Below are positions 43,847-56,300 of a stretch of DNA of 64,000 nucleotides, in pieces. The DNA is from Drosophila persimilis (Eukaryota > Arthropoda > Insecta > Diptera > Drosophilidae), in NCBI RefSeq assembly GCF_003286085.1, contig NW_020825298.1, positions 6,572,001 through 6,636,000 of the forward strand, given 5' to 3'. How positions within the stretch are numbered: position 1 is the first letter of the stretch; every line of letters begins with the position of its first letter. The notes beneath the pieces are model-generated. The model worked only from the letters and a program-made list of their open reading frames with translations, was not told the DNA's origin and did not search any database. The position numbers and the translations under genes are program-made.

Positions 43847-44618
43847 ATGGACTTCACCGGATTTGAAGTGCGCAAGGTAAGGCAAATATTGAAAATCCCC
43901 GCTACATCGTGATTTCACTCTCAATCTGGTGCAGTGCCCACCGACAGCCATGTACATTCCCAATTTCATTACTTCGGAGGAGGAGCAGAGGATTCTCAGC
44001 CATATTGAGCGGACGCCAAAGCCGCGCTGGACGCAGCTGCTTAATCGGCGCCTGGTCAACTATGGCGGTGTTCCGCATCCAAATGGAATGATTGCCGAGG
44101 AGATACCCGAATGGCTGCAGAGCTATGTGGACAAGGTGAATAATCTTGGTGTGTTCGAGTCGCAGAATGCCAATCACGTGCTGGTCAACGAGTATTTGCC
44201 CGGGCAGGGCATCCTTCCTCACACAGATGGACCGCTCTTCTATCCCATCATATCCACAATTTCCTGCGGCGCCCACACCGTTCTGGAGTTCGCCAAGCGT
44301 GAGGGGACGACAGCAGAGGAAGGTGATGCCTCTGTCGGTGACGGTGACGGTGATGGTAGTCAGGCGGGTCGGGTAGTTCTCTTCAAGCTATTGCTGGAGC
44401 CGCGAAGTCTTCTCATTTTGAAGGACACTCTGTACAGTGATTACTTGCACTCCATTGCGGAGACCAAAGAGGATGTACTCTGTGATCGCATTTGCAACTA
44501 TGATTTGTGTGAGACCACCTACAAGATGGGGGACCATTTGGTGCGACGCGCCCCCCGCATCTCCCTAACCATACGCAACGTGCCCAAGACCAGCAAAATG
44601 AAGCTGAAGTTCTGCTAG
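43847..44618 (+). CDS. AlkB-like Fe(II)/2-oxoglutarate dioxygenase, ALKBH6 orthologue
   Basis: Two exons, 43847-43876 and 43935-44618 (58-nt intron, phase 0), give 237 aa. The protein is a member of the AlkB family of Fe(II)- and 2-oxoglutarate-dependent dioxygenases. The ALKBH6 branch is implicated in nucleic-acid (tRNA) demethylation in other eukaryotes, but its fly substrate is not established. Visible features are the N-terminal MYIPNFITSEEE, the substrate-lid YGGVPHPNGM, NEYLPGQGILPHTDGPLF with the iron HxD, and the distal iron His probably in YLHSIAE. The 2OG-binding Arg pair RISLTIRNV is also present. An acidic Gly/Asp segment (EEGDASVGDGDGDG) forms a loop insertion ahead of VVLFKLLLEPRSLL. 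I believe the D. melanogaster orthologue is CG6144, from memory. It is divergent with dUTPase. Confidence 0.9.
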
Positions 44619-45288
44619 ACTGATCCGAAGCACTCGAACCACGCACTCGTAAACGTAAATGTTGTTGCTGTTGATTAAATGTTAACTAAATGCACGAAGA
44701 AACCAGCCCACTGATGTCAGCCACCAAATAAGCCAACCCAACAGCAATACACCCGGGATATATGGCGACTATCTATGATAATCTGCAAAAAGAATCTTCC
44801 GCTAGTTGTTTAAGCACCCACACGCGCACCTGAGCAATCAATGTTTGCCCACACAAAAGTGCTTTATTTTATCATTAATATTATGTATAGATGATATATA
44901 TATATAAATGTTTGTATTATGTATTTGTGGAGCAATAAGTTCAGCCGTACTGAGAGACAGGTTCCAGACCCAAGTTCCTTAACCCTGCTGGATGTTCAGC
45001 CTGTCTGCATCCGGCCTTATAGATTTAGTTTCGCGAGCAATTTTTAAGAGCAATCCACGGCTGAGAGCTATGAATTGTGTATTGTTAAATGGAGAACGAT
45101 GCGCTCTGTACTGTGCTCTGTATGCGCATCGGTGTACTCCATACAAATCCTGTGTGTATTTTTGTAACCGTTTTTCACCATGCACCGAAAAATGATATGG
45201 ATCAATTCCAAAAAGTGTTGCAAATAAAAGTTATTGTCGATTGTTACCACACGCGTGTGTCCTTCTACCGCTTTTCACTAACGCCCTG
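44619..45288. other. Convergent 3' region between ALKBH6 and the 299-aa gene
   Basis: The two genes converge here. ATTAAA near 44675 could serve ALKBH6. The minus strand has AATAAA near 44861-44866, and the plus strand has one near 45224. No coding exon is apparent. The central part (about 44880-44930) is AT-rich. Confidence 0.5.
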
Positions 45289-46188
45289 TTAGGCGTCAGC
45301 CTCCTGCCACTCCAGACGAAACTCCCGTTCGAATACCAGGCGGTCGTATAGACGCACTTCGCTGATCCTCGCCGAGATGTCCAGCCGCAGCTCGCTCACC
45401 GCCAGATGAAAGTTCTGACGCACGGTCCGTTGCTTGTCCGGCGTCAGCTGATTGAGGGGCTTCCTAAAGATGCTGATAATGCGCTGGAGGTGATACTCCA
45501 CGCTGGCGCAGCGCCCAATGCAGACCCAGAGGTTCTCCGGGTCATGTATGTTGCCCGGGAAGCGGGTTCGTTGATCAAACGGAGCCTTGCCCGACAGCAG
45601 AGCCCTCACCTCGGCCACAATCTCCTGGTGTGTCTTCAGGTCTCTTGTGCTCAGGCTCGTGAACTCGTATTTGTCGCAAAAGTACATAAGTTCAGAGATG
45701 GCCACCCAGGGCTGCGAGGAGAGCGTTGTATGGTGGTTCGACCAGTTGGAGTACCCTGCTGGCGTCGGGGATTTGGTGGCAGTCGCCGCAGCGGCTGCAG
45801 TGCCCGTGGCAGGGGGAGGGGTCTTCGTTGGGCTTTCCAGTTTGGGTGGCATGGCTTTGGCCGCGTCCAGGCCATTTGTGGTTTTCTTTTGTATGCTCTG
45901 CAGCTGCTCCATTTCCTTCTCGTGCTCGCGGGCCCTGAGGTAGGCCTCCTTCTTCATTTGCAGCTCCTGCAGTTTGGTTAGCTTCGGCGGCGAAGAAGAT
46001 CTTGTGAATATGCTGGCCGGCGATTTGGTTGCCGGTGCCGGAACACCACCTATACTCAAAGCGGACTCATTCTCTGTGTAGATCACATGCCCGTTTGTGT
46101 CCAGCGATGCACTGCGCCCATACTTGGCCCGATACCGCTCCAGGGTGTCCAGTGAGAAACTGAGCTCCTTCTTTATGGCTTTCTGCAT
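45289..46188 (-). CDS. Conserved-looking protein of unknown function, 299 aa
   Basis: An intronless frame runs from the ATG at 46188 (MQKAIKKELSFSLDTLERYR) to TAA at 45291-45289. The N-terminal third has YRAKYGRSASLDTNG and a Ser/Pro-rich stretch. A charged predicted helix follows (KLQELQMKKEAYLRARE, KEMEQLQSIQKKT). A Pro/Ala/Thr linker comes next. The C-terminal half is dense and probably folded (WVAISELMYFCDKYEF, STRDLKTHQEIVAEVR, NLWVCIGRCASVEYHLQ, RLYDRLVFEREFRLEW). Codon use and length clearly support a real gene. I do not recognise the family, and no catalytic motif is visible. Confidence 0.8.
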   Translation of the reverse strand: MQKAIKKELSFSLDTLERYRAKYGRSASLDTNGHVIYTENESALSIGGVPAPATKSPASIFTRSSSPPKLTKLQELQMKKEAYLRAREHEKEMEQLQSIQKKTTNGLDAAKAMPPKLESPTKTPPPATGTAAAAATATKSPTPAGYSNWSNHHTTLSSQPWVAISELMYFCDKYEFTSLSTRDLKTHQEIVAEVRALLSGKAPFDQRTRFPGNIHDPENLWVCIGRCASVEYHLQRIISIFRKPLNQLTPDKQRTVRQNFHLAVSELRLDISARISEVRLYDRLVFEREFRLEWQEADA

Positions 46189-46486
46189 AGTTTTTCCTCC
46201 CGATTCGGCTTTATGTAATCACCTTGAAACGTTCAATGCGTTCAATTGCACGCGTTCCTCTCGAAAATTTACAAGCGAATGCAAGCGAAATCGGGGAAAA
46301 TTCTTTGCTCTTCTTCGGCTCTCTTTATTTTTATCTTTTATCAATAGACGGCAGGCAGCCATGTGTACTTTATTTTGGTCTCTGCCAATACATTTTATTT
46401 TGATTCGCATACACATACATACATATGGATCAGGAGCACAAATCTTGAATAGAATACACACACACAAATGCCCTACTAATAACTAA

Positions 46487-46702
46487 TTAATCACTTAAAG
46501 TTCTCCAACCTCCTTCTTTTTTGATACCTTTTTGTAGCTTCAGGCGACGTGTTTTAATCTGCAACCGCTTGACTGGAAAGCGAGGATCGAGTGACCGCAA
46601 TTCTTGTTCCTCTTTCTCGAAGCTTGGACGACAAGCAGGGACCGGAGTCATCTCCGGCGAAAGATCTAGCTCGGACTTGGTATTTGTGTAGTCCGCATGG
46701 AA
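46487..46702 (-). CDS. Candidate terminal exon of an unidentified minus-strand gene
   Basis: After an acceptor (CCTACTCACAG) the minus strand reads FHADYTNTKSELDLSPEM, TPVPACRPSFEKEEQ and LDPRFPVKRLQIKTRRLK, ending GGWRTLSD and TAA at 46489-46487. A matching donor (GTAAGAG) lies 62 bases upstream at 46764-46758. A short in-frame piece (FESEAW) precedes it and is closed by a stop or another acceptor-like TTTCTAG at 46787-46784. The 5' exons were not found. The last exon looks coding, but the gene model is incomplete. It may be a degraded gene. Confidence 0.35.
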   Translation of the reverse strand, partial: FHADYTNTKSELDLSPEMTPVPACRPSFEKEEQELRSLDPRFPVKRLQIKTRRLKLQKGIKKEGGWRTLSD

Positions 46703-47017
46703 CTGTGAGTAGGTTACAATGTATAGTTTTGAAACTTTAAACAATTTGTATGCTTTTCTCTTACCCACGCCTCACTTTCGAATCTAGAAATTATTCAATA
46801 GGTCCAGCAGGCTACATGAGAGCGTTTTCAGTACAAGGTATACAGATTTGATTTATTTTTATTATACTCGTATTGTAATGGCACACATTGTTTTTTGTGG
46901 ATTTCGTATTAAGTACAAACTTATTGAATTCGTTGAATACATATTCATTTATTTATTAATTTTATCATTATATAGTTTCTTTTTTTTGTAGAGTGCCTGA
47001 TCATCTTTTAAAAAAAA

Positions 47018-47107
47018 TGCGTAAAGTACTTTTAATACTTTTAATTTGTTGTCTGCCAGCTCAACAGGCAGGTCGACCGATCTCTCACATTGATTGTGGT
47101 AAATAAA
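47018..47107 (+). CDS. Possible short secreted peptide (29 aa) or first exon
   Basis: ATG at 47018 gives MRKVLLILLICCLPAQQAG followed by RPISHIDCGK and TAA. The first 18 residues are a textbook signal peptide, which would leave a mature peptide of about ten residues with one Cys. A donor-like GTAAAT overlaps the end, so it could instead be a first exon of a longer secreted protein. It lies antisense to the probable 3' UTR of Myo31DF. It is too short to be firm. Confidence 0.2.
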
Positions 47108-47371
47108 TATCTCCTTAAAACATACGTAATAGAAAAATATACAAAATTACATGCATCTTCAAAACAAAGACGGATACACGACGGATACACGACGAATGAC
47201 TAACTAGAAAACGTTTTTACAACTACAATTGGGGGTTAGCAGAAGGCACAAGTTATACACAGAGTGATGAGGGTTAGTGGAAAAGGTCTTTAGGAGGAGG
47301 CTTTAAGTAGATTAAGATTAGGTGTGTTGCAAATGTACAATAAGGATGGAGTCATCTCTCTCGCTTTCCAT

Positions 47372-50300
47372 TCAGACGCAGTACGATGAGGGAACCTCGA
47401 AGATGATACTGCCAGCGGAATGACGGAAATTTGGGTTCTCCACATGGGCCACTCCCTCGACTACAATGTTGCGTGGCTTGTCGCCCAGGCGGCAGGCAAT
47501 ATTACTGCTGACATTCACGCGGAGTTCCGTGCCAGTTAAGCTGTAAGAAATTTACACATTTAGATATGGATGATGGGCACTCTGTGATGGAATACATACT
47601 CATGATACTTCTTGCAAACTATGCCCACCAGCTCACCAATACGGTCTTCCTTCAGAGTTGAAGTCTCGCCCTGGAGGGAAAAGACCAAATCGTTGTTCTT
47701 TGGTGAGTGGAAGACAATGAGCTGGTCCCGTCCAGGCGTAACACTGATCGACGTCAACTGTTTAGACAAAAGTTCAGAAGTTAAAATTGGATAACGATAG
47801 ACTTTGGATGCCCAATACTCACTTCACGGATAGCGATGGAGCGTTGGAGATCACGGAACTTCTTTTTAATGCCATCCAGCTTGCAAATGTTGGAGTCCGT
47901 GACGATGAAGGCACGGTCCGCCTGCTTGTTGTGTCGGTTGAACTTCTTCACAAAGCCGGAGAAGAGCACCTGGCGGAAGGAGTCGCCTCCGCCGTGGTTC
48001 TTCATGTTGCGCACATTGGTGGTGTACGAATCGTAGCCGCTGTTGTCCTGCGAGTTGGACAGATAGTCGCCCAGCCATCTCCGTTGCTGGCCCCAGTAGG
48101 GTCGTCTGCCCGCCAAGGCGGTGGCGGCGACGATCTGCAGCCGCAGCTGGGGCCATTCACTGCGGGGATACTTGCGTAGGATCATGTAAGCACGCCAAAA
48201 ATCGAAGATACGATGCAGTTTTGATTCCGCCTTGCGGCCGGCTAACGGCGGATGGGGCCATTGAACGCTCTTGCCATAGTCCCGCATCTGCTTGGCGTTG
48301 CGGAAGCGATTGGCCAGCTCCTGGACGTAGCTGCGCAGCTTGTAGGTCTTGTAGGCCCTCATTATGGCCATGGCTGCCTTCATCTTCTTGTAGTTCCGCC
48401 GGGCAATCCAGCCACGCACCTGCTTCTGCAGCAGCGTCACAATGTGCGGTATCATATCGTTCCTCTGCTGTTCCAGGGCAAAGAGCGTCTTGGGCGAGCG
48501 TATGAAGATCTTGGTGTGGCCGTATTTGACGTCCTGGGCGAAACCCTTCTCCTCGATCAGAACTCGAACGCCATCACGGTCGCTACCGGCCCTGAAATTG
48601 GGCCACGTGTACTGGGAGATCATCTTATAGCGCAGCAGGAACTTATCGTAGCGCTGGCGATGCACAAAGCCGGCGCGACGCACGCGAACGTTCTCGAGGA
48701 GACCCAAGTAGCGCACTTGATGCTGGATTCGCTCCTCGTCGAAAACTGTCGAGCTCTTAATGTCATTGGGCTTGACGCAGCGGACATAGAAGGGTTCCTT
48801 CTTTAGCAATGTAACCACCAGATCGGCCATGGATCGCTGGAAGAGTGTTCCCGCGGTGAGGGGTCGCTTTGTGGTCTTCTTGATGTCCTGCGCTCCCTCG
48901 GGCCACATCTCGCTGAGGTTCGAGTCCTTGGAGTTGTGCAGCAGACGCTTGAAGTCCTGGTACAGTGTGTCCTTGTTCTTTTCGATGAATCCATTGATGT
49001 TGTAGATCACATCACCCGCGTAATGGGTGATGCGGAAGTCCTCGCGATGCTTCAGCTCCTTGTCCGTGGGCTTCAGCTGTCGGCTGGTGTAGTGCGGATG
49101 CTTGCTCAGGTTCTTGTCCATGGCCCCCAGCAGGGTGTCGTCGGTCACATTGCCCACGCTCAGACAGGCCTCGTCCATGATGGCGATAATGCCCTTGTGC
49201 GGTTGCTCGACCAGATCGCAAATGATCTGAAAAGTAATGGATATCTCTTTAGTTTAAGGGTTTCTTTGAGGTTTCTCGAGCGTACCTTGTTGTTGAAGTA
49301 GTCAATGTTTGTCCACTCGATGCCCTCGCGCTGGTACTCCTCCTGCTCCTGCTTCAGCACCAGTTCTGAAAGAGAATACATGGCTTAATCAGCATGAATC
49401 AAGGATAGAAAGCTTTCCACACTCACCAATGAACAGCTGCTGCAGCTTCTCGTTGCAGTAGTTAATGCAGAACTGCTCGAAACTGTTCGAGTCGAAGATC
49501 TCAAAGCCATAGATATCCAGGACGCCAATGACAGAGTTGTGCCGCGCCTGGGTCTTGCTGCCGCGGAAGAGAATCGCCCGATTGATGCGCGAAATGATCC
49601 AGGTGAAGAGGCGATCATAGATGGCCTTGGCCAAAGCATCCTTTCCGTACTCTGCCTGTGTGGCATTGTGATCCTTCTGCATGACATTGCCACCGGCGGC
49701 AATGACGCGCTTGGTCAACGCAGTCGACAGCTCCGATTCGGTGACCTGGAGCAGCTTGGCCGTGGACTGCAGATGCTGCTTGTTGCTGATCACCAGCTCA
49801 TCCTCAATGGCTGTGGAAGTACCGAGAAGTCAATGCAAATTCATCCAACTACAACTCTCTTTGAACTCACTTTGGAACTCCACATTTCCCAAGTGAAGAA
49901 CTGCGGCCACTGTGCGCCAAATGGTGTGCACCTCATCCGCTGAGAAGCCCAGGGTCTTGAAGGCATTGCAGGTGCCCTTGTAGTCGGACTTCTCCGTCAG
50001 TATATCCATGCTGCCTTGGTTCAAATAGTGATATTTGCCCGTCTCCTTCTGCAGCTCGTATTGACGCAGCTCATTGTCGTTGGCTCCACGCAAAAGCTGT
50101 AATGGAAACCAAACCAAATTGGGGGCATTAGTTCAGCCAGTCCACTATACGTAGAGCACAAATTATTCAGTTCCATGCCTGTGACCATATCTATATCGCA
50201 AGTATTTAGCACAGCAGACAATTAGTAGACGTGCTATCCATTATTAAATTTCCGTTTACCAATTTATATGTTGCGGTATCCCAAAGAATATCTGTGCTCA

Positions 50301-53300
50301 GATAGTACTGTACAAAACTTGACTCACTTCAACATAACTTTGGCACTCGTTACTCGTTGCTATCTCAGTGTCTCACGAATAACTGGGAAACTCCAGGAAC
50401 TATCTTTAGCTCTTCAGTCATAAATATCTCCAGCCGAAAACACACACAGTTTATGATCGATGCAGACTAAGTGCTACATTTCCTACAGTATTTACTTTGT
50501 TGACTCAGATTGATTAAGAATTAGCACTTGATTGTGGTGTTAATTGAGCAATTGATCAATTTGCAATTAAATAATCTAGCTGGATACTGGCAATCGCATA
50601 GCTCTATCAATCAACACCTCTACAGAATTAATGGATCTGAACAATGGGAGTGCATTATACTCGTAAATCCGTTTATTGGAGGTGCGTCTGTTTTTCTTGC
50701 TTTGTGGATAAGTCTGGGGGTATGGCTATGTTATCATTTCGATGATATCATCAATCCGCGTATGCCAAGCCAAAGACCAGGGACAGTTGGGCAATTGAAC
50801 TAAATTACCAGCTGTCAGTATGTGTAATTGAATTAATAGTCTGCTCTTTAATCTTGTTCGTAAGAGAGATAATTAGTCGAGGAATATGTTTTTCGCATAG
50901 AACAGTGCTCAAAATTTACTTCAGCGGGCATTCCACAAGTTTGATACACATGTATATATTTTTTCATGGCCATGGGGGCTTATCAAGGGCGAAATTACCC
51001 CGAAATATATATGACAAAATGTTCTGTTTTTTTTATAATTGTGATATCAGTTTCAGTGTCTGTATCACAACTTACTCATCAAACGGAAATGAGTTTGAAA
51101 AATAGAGAATGTATATATGTGGGCTAGAGAATGGTATGGATTGTCCATAAAGCTGTCTCAAATTGCTTTCGCATTCAAGTTAAATGTCCATAAATGTCTA
51201 ACACACCCTAGCACACATCAACTGCCTACCCATCCGAGGAGAATAGAATACAATGTTCCAACAACCTGACAGCACCCACCCCGTGCACAGCAATTGACGC
51301 CCCATCGCCCTGCCTTTCGTCACCTTGCGGCAGGCGGCACGCGTCACGCTGACTCACTTGAGTAAATATTGCCCACCCACATCGCTCTGACCACCAGCTC
51401 TCCTCTCGGGAGGGAGAGGTAGAGTGTGGAGTGTGGAGTGTGGATACTACTCACCTGATAGAAACTGTGGAAGTTCCGCTCGCCGGGCTGTTGCTGCACC
51501 ACACGCGACTTCTCCAGCAGGTAGTTGGTGATGATGCCACCCACCGGATCCGCCTTGTAGTCGAACTCAATGTCCATGTATTTGCCAAATCGACTCGAGT
51601 TGTCGTTGCGGTTCGTCTTCGCATTGCCGAAGGTCTCCAATATCGAATTGCTCTGGATGAGCACGTTCTTGACCCTGCAACGGAATGGGGAATGTGGAAG
51701 GAGCATATTAAAAAATGGCATGGAATCATTAAAAGCGCCATTAAATCGTAGGAGAATGCTCTTTTAAATGCCTCTTAAAACGATTCTTTCGTTCCCAGTC
51801 CCGCCCGAGTTGTAATTTAGTAATGGCACTCGCCCTAATCCCCTCTAAATGTCGTTTTAAATTTCACTTGTGCCACTAAAAATTGGCAATTTCGTTGGTT
51901 ATTACTATTATGTTGGGCTTGGCTGGCCCGTTGCGGTGGTCTTTTGTCTTTGGGCTTTATGGAGCACCTTAAACAACACCCAAGTGATAAAAGTCGCTCA
52001 GACAGAGTGGTTGACTGGTTCGGGCAATTAGTGGTGCAATTAATTCGGTAACTTAAGCTTAAGTCTGTCAATGATGTCATCGGAGGGTCCCGGGTCCCGG
52101 GTCACGCGATGACTCTCTTCGGTCACGTGTGTGTGCTGTTTATCTGGGGAATGTTGCCAATACCGCCCGGGCTTTGCCTAATTAGAAATTGCCCGGCCTT
52201 CATGCACTCCCCAATGAAAATTCCACTTGCAATTTGCATGCAATACAATGGAGAAATAGAGATAGTGTTCCTTTTAAGTTTGTATTCAGATATCGGGCTG
52301 GGCTGGGGTACGGGTAGGTCTACGTCCATGGGTTCCCACTGTCTCTAGTTCGCAGTATTGTGATGCCTCTGAGGGCACATTCTCACAGCAAGTCTGAGGT
52401 TCGAGTGGAGTAAATTGAAAGACTGCTACAATTTATGGTGTACTCTTTGAAAACTCTCCTTGGGAATTAATGAACTACTTCTTGAGTATGAAAATACGAG
52501 TATTTTAGATATAATACCTCTTTACGGTAAGATCAAATGGTGTTCTCTCTCAACTCATCTATTTTGTGGTGATCTCCAATAGAGTATTCCTTGTTGGATC
52601 TCTCAGTTGCTTACTCACCTTTCGATTTCATTCTGTCCCTGGGTATTGGTCACCGCCGCTATGTACTTCATGATGATCTTCGAGGCCTCCGTCTTGCCGG
52701 CACCCGACTCGCCGGAGATCAGTATGCAGGTGTCCTGGTGGCGCTGCTTGAGCACCCTGTAGGCGGCGTCCGCGATGGCGAACACATGGGGAGCATTCTC
52801 GAACAGCTCGCGGCCCTTGTACTTGCGAATGGTCTCCGGCCCGTAGATGTTCATCTGTCTGTAGGGATTCATCGAGACGCACACCTCCCCGATGTATGTG
52901 TAGATGGAGCCAACCTGGAATCTGAAGAGAGACAGAGAGATCGATAGGTTGCTCATTAGTTAATGCAATGTTTGGAAATACATTTCATTTATGAAATGGA
53001 CTTGGTATTAGCTTAAAAAAATGGCTGGTCTGTGGATGTGGGAGCTGCCACCCGTGGTTGGCGCCTGTGGATTCCGATTCGAATACGGTTCTCCCAACAG
53101 CCGTGGAGATTTGGGGCTCTCCGGTAATCTCATGGGGTGCGCCGTATAATCAAATTGATTGCAGTCGATGATGTGGATGTGGATCAAATTTTGATCATTT
53201 CTTTTCGCCTTTTGATTGACTGAAATGGGCGCACGGCTGTGTGGGTGGGTGTGGGTGCATTTATTTTGTATGCAGTTTGTAAGGCGCCAAAAGATTGAGT

Positions 53301-56300
53301 CTACAGCTCTGTTGTGTTGATCAGATGATGAACTGAATGCTCGCTAAGTGGGTCAATTTGGGGGGATGGGGTTGGATGGGTGAGTTTGGAGAATGGGCAT
53401 AGAGTGCCCGTTCGATCTGTCGAAATGTTTCGGAATGCACTAGTTCTGTTTTTAGAATAGTATTGTCATGGAAAACCAATACAAGCCGCAAAATACAAGG
53501 AATAAAGAAATAGTAATGTATAGAAATTTCCTAAAGGCAATCGAGGCAGTATTCAAAGGACTTTCAAATCTATAGGAATGGGAATAAACCAAGAGAAATT
53601 CGAATGAAATCTTAATGAGCTGTGGAAAAGTCATTGTTAGCTGTATAAAACTGAATTCAATCTACTCAGGCACTTTATATTCAGAAACTAACCTTATCTT
53701 TTAAAAAGGTTTTTCGGAAATCCTGATCAAAGCTAAGCAAACCAATTGAACTAAGATAGTGCCCTCATATTCATATAGTTACTAACTCACAAGTACTACA
53801 ATCTTACTACATAATCCAACCAATTATCAGAAAACACTGTAAAGATAGTGCTGAAGTCTAGGGAAAATGTAGTACTCAGTCCTACAGATCAATAACTATT
53901 GTAATCTTATCAAAACACGTCGAATTGTACGGAAGATAGGCAACTTTCAAATGAACTTAAACATTAATCTTGAAGGAGAGCCTGTTCAAACCACGCAAAG
54001 CAAATATTTCCATTGAAGTCGAAGAATTCACAGCTGATAAAAAAGCTGATAATCAAAAGTGGGACAGAAAAGAAGTAACTTAGCATAGATTAGATATTGC
54101 TTAAATGTGAACCAAGACAGGGGCAACACAGTACCATTATTCAATCAGTGAAAATGTTGCCTCAGTAAAACATGTAATTAGCAATAAGGAAACCCCTGGA
54201 GCCCTGCAGTTAGATGCAAATTGTGTGCCAAAACTACACCCCGAGGCAAGGCATTTGCCCAGTGGGGTCTTGGCTAATACTGGCCCAAAAATAATGGTTT
54301 CTCTATGGCGATTACCCCAGAAGAGCCGCATAACCGGTGGTCTGTGCAACAGGTATTACAAAACCACAAAGCCCCGCCCCGCTCCACCAAGCCCACAAAA
54401 AGAAGCAGACAAAGACACGGAGAAATTGATAAAAAAAAAACAAAACCAAGCCAGCAAAACAGCCAACAGTTTTGTTAGCCCAAAAGAAAACTAGAAAAAT
54501 TATTAAGACAATACACACTTAATACGCGGCGCATTTGTTTGTATTTATGTTTTTGTTTCTGTTTTTGTTTTTGCTTTTGCGTTTGCTTTTCGGATGTGTT
54601 TGGCCCGCTGGATGGGCCCAGAAGTCGGGCAACACATGTTTTTACTTAAGTTTTCACTGTTTATTTATAGACGGGGGCTGGCTTTTCAGCTTTCTGTTTC
54701 GTTTTCTATATCTGTGTCTGTCTGTCTGTCTGCTGTCTGTCGGCTGCTCTTTCTGTTACTCTAGCCACCTCGCCACGAACATTTGGGTCAGAAATGTGAC
54801 AGGCGACAAACGGCAAAATGCCCTGCGGGCGGGATACCGATAATAATAGCGCTGAACTAGTGAACTCCAGGCAGCAGGTCCGAGAAAGCGTTTAGTGCGC
54901 TTGTTAACTTTTAAGAACACCCCAAGGGGGTCACCCTCATCATCATCATCAACGCCAGCATTATATACGAGTGGGTCTCAGGTCTCAGGTCTCAGCAGGG
55001 AAAAGGGCAAGCAGCAAGCCTCTTAGCTTACAAAAAATACTCTCCATTCGCAGTCGTGTGTGATTTCTATGATTTCCCATTGACTCTTTTGGTGGCGAGT
55101 ACAAGTATGTTCTGTCTCACATTGACACCTTGTCTGTCAGGTGTGTGTGTGTGTGTGTGTGTGTGTGATGGGGGAGTGATGGGGCAATGTGTGGGTGTGG
55201 GTGTGAGGAACGCCCACGTGGCACATGATTGACATACAGTCAAAAATTTTTAGGTGGCCTGCATGACTTTCCACTTGCCTTCTGTGTAGGCGGGCCCCAG
55301 CCCAATGAGGCATTAGAAATTATTTCGAGCTGGACTCTGTACAGTCACTGTTGACCAGGTTGGTTTGAAACATTGAGAGATTTAATGAGATCATTGTACA
55401 GGTAGTTGAGCGCTGGAGAAGGTTTTGAAATTCCTTAAGGAATGATTGAAGGAAAGTGTTAGGTAGCGGCAGCGGACTTTCGTATGCTCATAAGATAGGG
55501 GTCCTGCCAAGGCCTTCATTATAAGGTCTCACCATAAGCAACGTTTAAGCATCCCTTAGTTCATCAACATTCAAATAAATTTGTATAATTTACAATCTGA
55601 GCACAGTAATCGTTTGTCATAATACCGGCTAAGAAGCACTTTTATCGTATGCTTATTTGAGATGGATCTTTATAACAAAAACTACATTGATTCTGGAATT
55701 AAATATATATAAATTGCTTCCATTTAGAGCTGTTCAGTATATGGAATTACAGCTACATAGAGCCCCCCTTAAGGGGGATAAAGTCTGAGTCATGGCATAA
55801 GTTCCTCCAAAACGCGAGCCTCATAGCAATGCTCCTTTAATGCTGCTTTTAATCGGCTTAGCTCTTTCGTTTTATCCATATGGCAGAACTTGCTTTCCAG
55901 AAATATTCATATACATAATATATATAAATTATTTCTGTTCTTCTTGGGGCTTTCCCCCCCTGCTGCTGCTGCTGCTTTGAGCCCAAACATAATCATACAT
56001 AAAATACTCGTACATTGTTTTATGATTCCCGTCCCTTCGCATATTTTCATTCTTCCACGCACTTCATAAACTTGAAAACCCGACTTGACTGGGTGTTTAT
56101 TCATTATAACGATTGTCGCTGGGCTTTCAGTCGAGGCGGTCGTTCATTCTTTGGCCAACAAATGACGTAACCAAGATAAAAGACCGCGAAAATACACACA
56201 AACAACGGAATCAACAGAATTCCCAGCTACTCCACAACAAAATGTAACACATTCAGCAACAATTTGTTATTCCAATATGTCTTTATTTCCCCCCTCTGTG

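Noticed and set aside
50528-50803. 91-codon ORF with a hydrophobic segment in a Myo31DF intron
   Set aside because: It is an isolated AT-rich frame without promoter, splice or poly(A) context, and its length is within chance expectation.
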